Below, piece by piece: positions 4,778 through 5,338 of a stretch of DNA of 5,338 nucleotides. Position 1 is the first letter of the stretch. The number at the start of each line of letters is the position of its first letter. Where the stretch lies: the NCBI GenBank assembly GCA_044358815.1, contig JBIKNH010000254.1, positions 1-5,338 on the forward strand, given 5' to 3'. The notes under the pieces are model-generated. The model was not told the origin of the DNA. It did not search any database and saw nothing but the letters and a program-made list of their open reading frames with translations. The stretch is from JBAXSK01 sp044358815. Its GTDB lineage: Bacteria; Cyanobacteriota; Cyanobacteriia; Pseudanabaenales; Pseudanabaenaceae. The position numbers and the translations under genes were made by a program.

Positions 4778-5338
4778 ATGACTAATGCCCCACAAAAGCC
4801 CGCTCCGGTGAATTATCCTGTCCATGAATTAATTGCCAGTCGTTGGAGTCCCCGCGCTTTTGATCCGCAGCGTTCTGTAACCACAGCGCAACTATGTCAA
4901 CTCCTAGAAGCAGCACGGTGGTCGGCTTCCTGTTCCAATGAGCAGCCGTGGCAGTTTATCGTAACCACTCACAATACCAGCGGCTACACGAAACTCCTTA
5001 ACTGTTTAGTGCCTGCCAATGGGGTTTGGGCTAAAAATGCCCCCGTTTTGATTTTGGTTCTAGCCCGCACTACTTTTCGGCGCAATGATAGTCCCAATGA
5101 TTGGGCGCTCTACGATGCAGGACAAGCAACAGCTAGTTTGGTGCTTCAAGCCACAGCATTAGGCTTAGTTACCCATCAGATGGCAGGTTTTGATGCCGCA
5201 GCCGCCGTGGATCAGTTACAAATTCCTGCTACGGTGCGTCCTGTGGCAGTCATTGCCCTTGGTTATGGTGCTGACCCAACCACTTTACCTACCCCTGAAC
5301 TCCAAGAACGGGAAACAGCCCCCCGCACTCGCCTTGGT
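4778..5338 (+). CDS. nitroreductase-family FMN oxidoreductase (3' end outside window)
   Basis: The frame starts at ATG 4778 and stays open to the last base, giving 187 residues of a family usually near 200, so only a short tail is missing. It is a flavin-dependent NAD(P)H oxidoreductase of the nitroreductase superfamily, normally cytoplasmic and dimeric. The visible signature runs in family order: FMN-phosphate contact SRWSPRAF (21-28), the ARWSASCSNEQPWQF block (46-60; NEQPW is typical), DAGQATASLVLQATALGL (113-130) and IALGYG (159-164). The physiological substrate cannot be told from this. Upstream in-frame codons reach TAA at 4739 without another start, which fixes the ATG. GGA at 4763-4765 is too far away (12 bases) to be a good Shine-Dalgarno. 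It diverges from the minus-strand unknown gene across a long repeat-rich spacer. Confidence 0.93.
   Translation, partial: MTNAPQKPAPVNYPVHELIASRWSPRAFDPQRSVTTAQLCQLLEAARWSASCSNEQPWQFIVTTHNTSGYTKLLNCLVPANGVWAKNAPVLILVLARTTFRRNDSPNDWALYDAGQATASLVLQATALGLVTHQMAGFDAAAAVDQLQIPATVRPVAVIALGYGADPTTLPTPELQERETAPRTRLG

Overview
The window is almost certainly cyanobacterial chromosome. It carries an FtsH of the cyanobacterial FtsH1/FtsH3 (plant FtsH1/5) clade, a malic enzyme with an N-terminal ACT domain as in cyanobacteria such as Synechocystis, one HIP1 octamer (GCGATCGC) plus several partial GATCGC sites, and weak or absent Shine-Dalgarno sequences at several starts. I cannot name genus or species. 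The base composition (balanced genes, AT-rich spacers with small repeats) would suit a filamentous cyanobacterium, but that is only an impression.

Layout. (1) 1-1848 (+): ftsH, lacking only its first few codons at the left edge, followed by a strong hairpin-plus-U-tract terminator at 1932-1995. (2) 1849-2265: a 417-base spacer with the terminator, a 10-bp palindrome, a perfect TATAAT box and three successive inverted repeats that could form a structured leader. (3) 2266-3654 (+): complete ACT-malic enzyme gene. (4) 3655-3781: convergent spacer with a long stem-loop that lacks a U-tract. (5) 3782-4189 (-): an unrecognised 135-residue protein with a lysine-rich N-terminal tail and a Trp/Cys-containing C-terminal part. 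(6) 4190-4777: a divergent 588-base spacer dense in short-scale structure: an inverted repeat over the ribosome-binding site of the minus-strand gene, an imperfect tandem duplication, nine A-tracts spaced by about one helical turn, a doubled AAAAACGGA motif and a possible 27-codon ORF with a good Shine-Dalgarno. (7) 4778-5338 (+): a nitroreductase-family flavoprotein gene, cut by the right edge near its 3' end.

The genes do not form an evident operon or pathway. FtsH is a membrane protease for protein quality control, malic enzyme works in C4/pyruvate metabolism, and nitroreductases are flavin oxidoreductases; each seems to have its own transcription unit. I see no CRISPR array, transposase, tRNA, rRNA or phage gene. 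The most unusual material is non-coding: the phased A-tract block and neighbouring repeats at 4338-4567, the structured region before the malic enzyme, and the unassigned basic protein. None of these amounts to a demonstrated new system.
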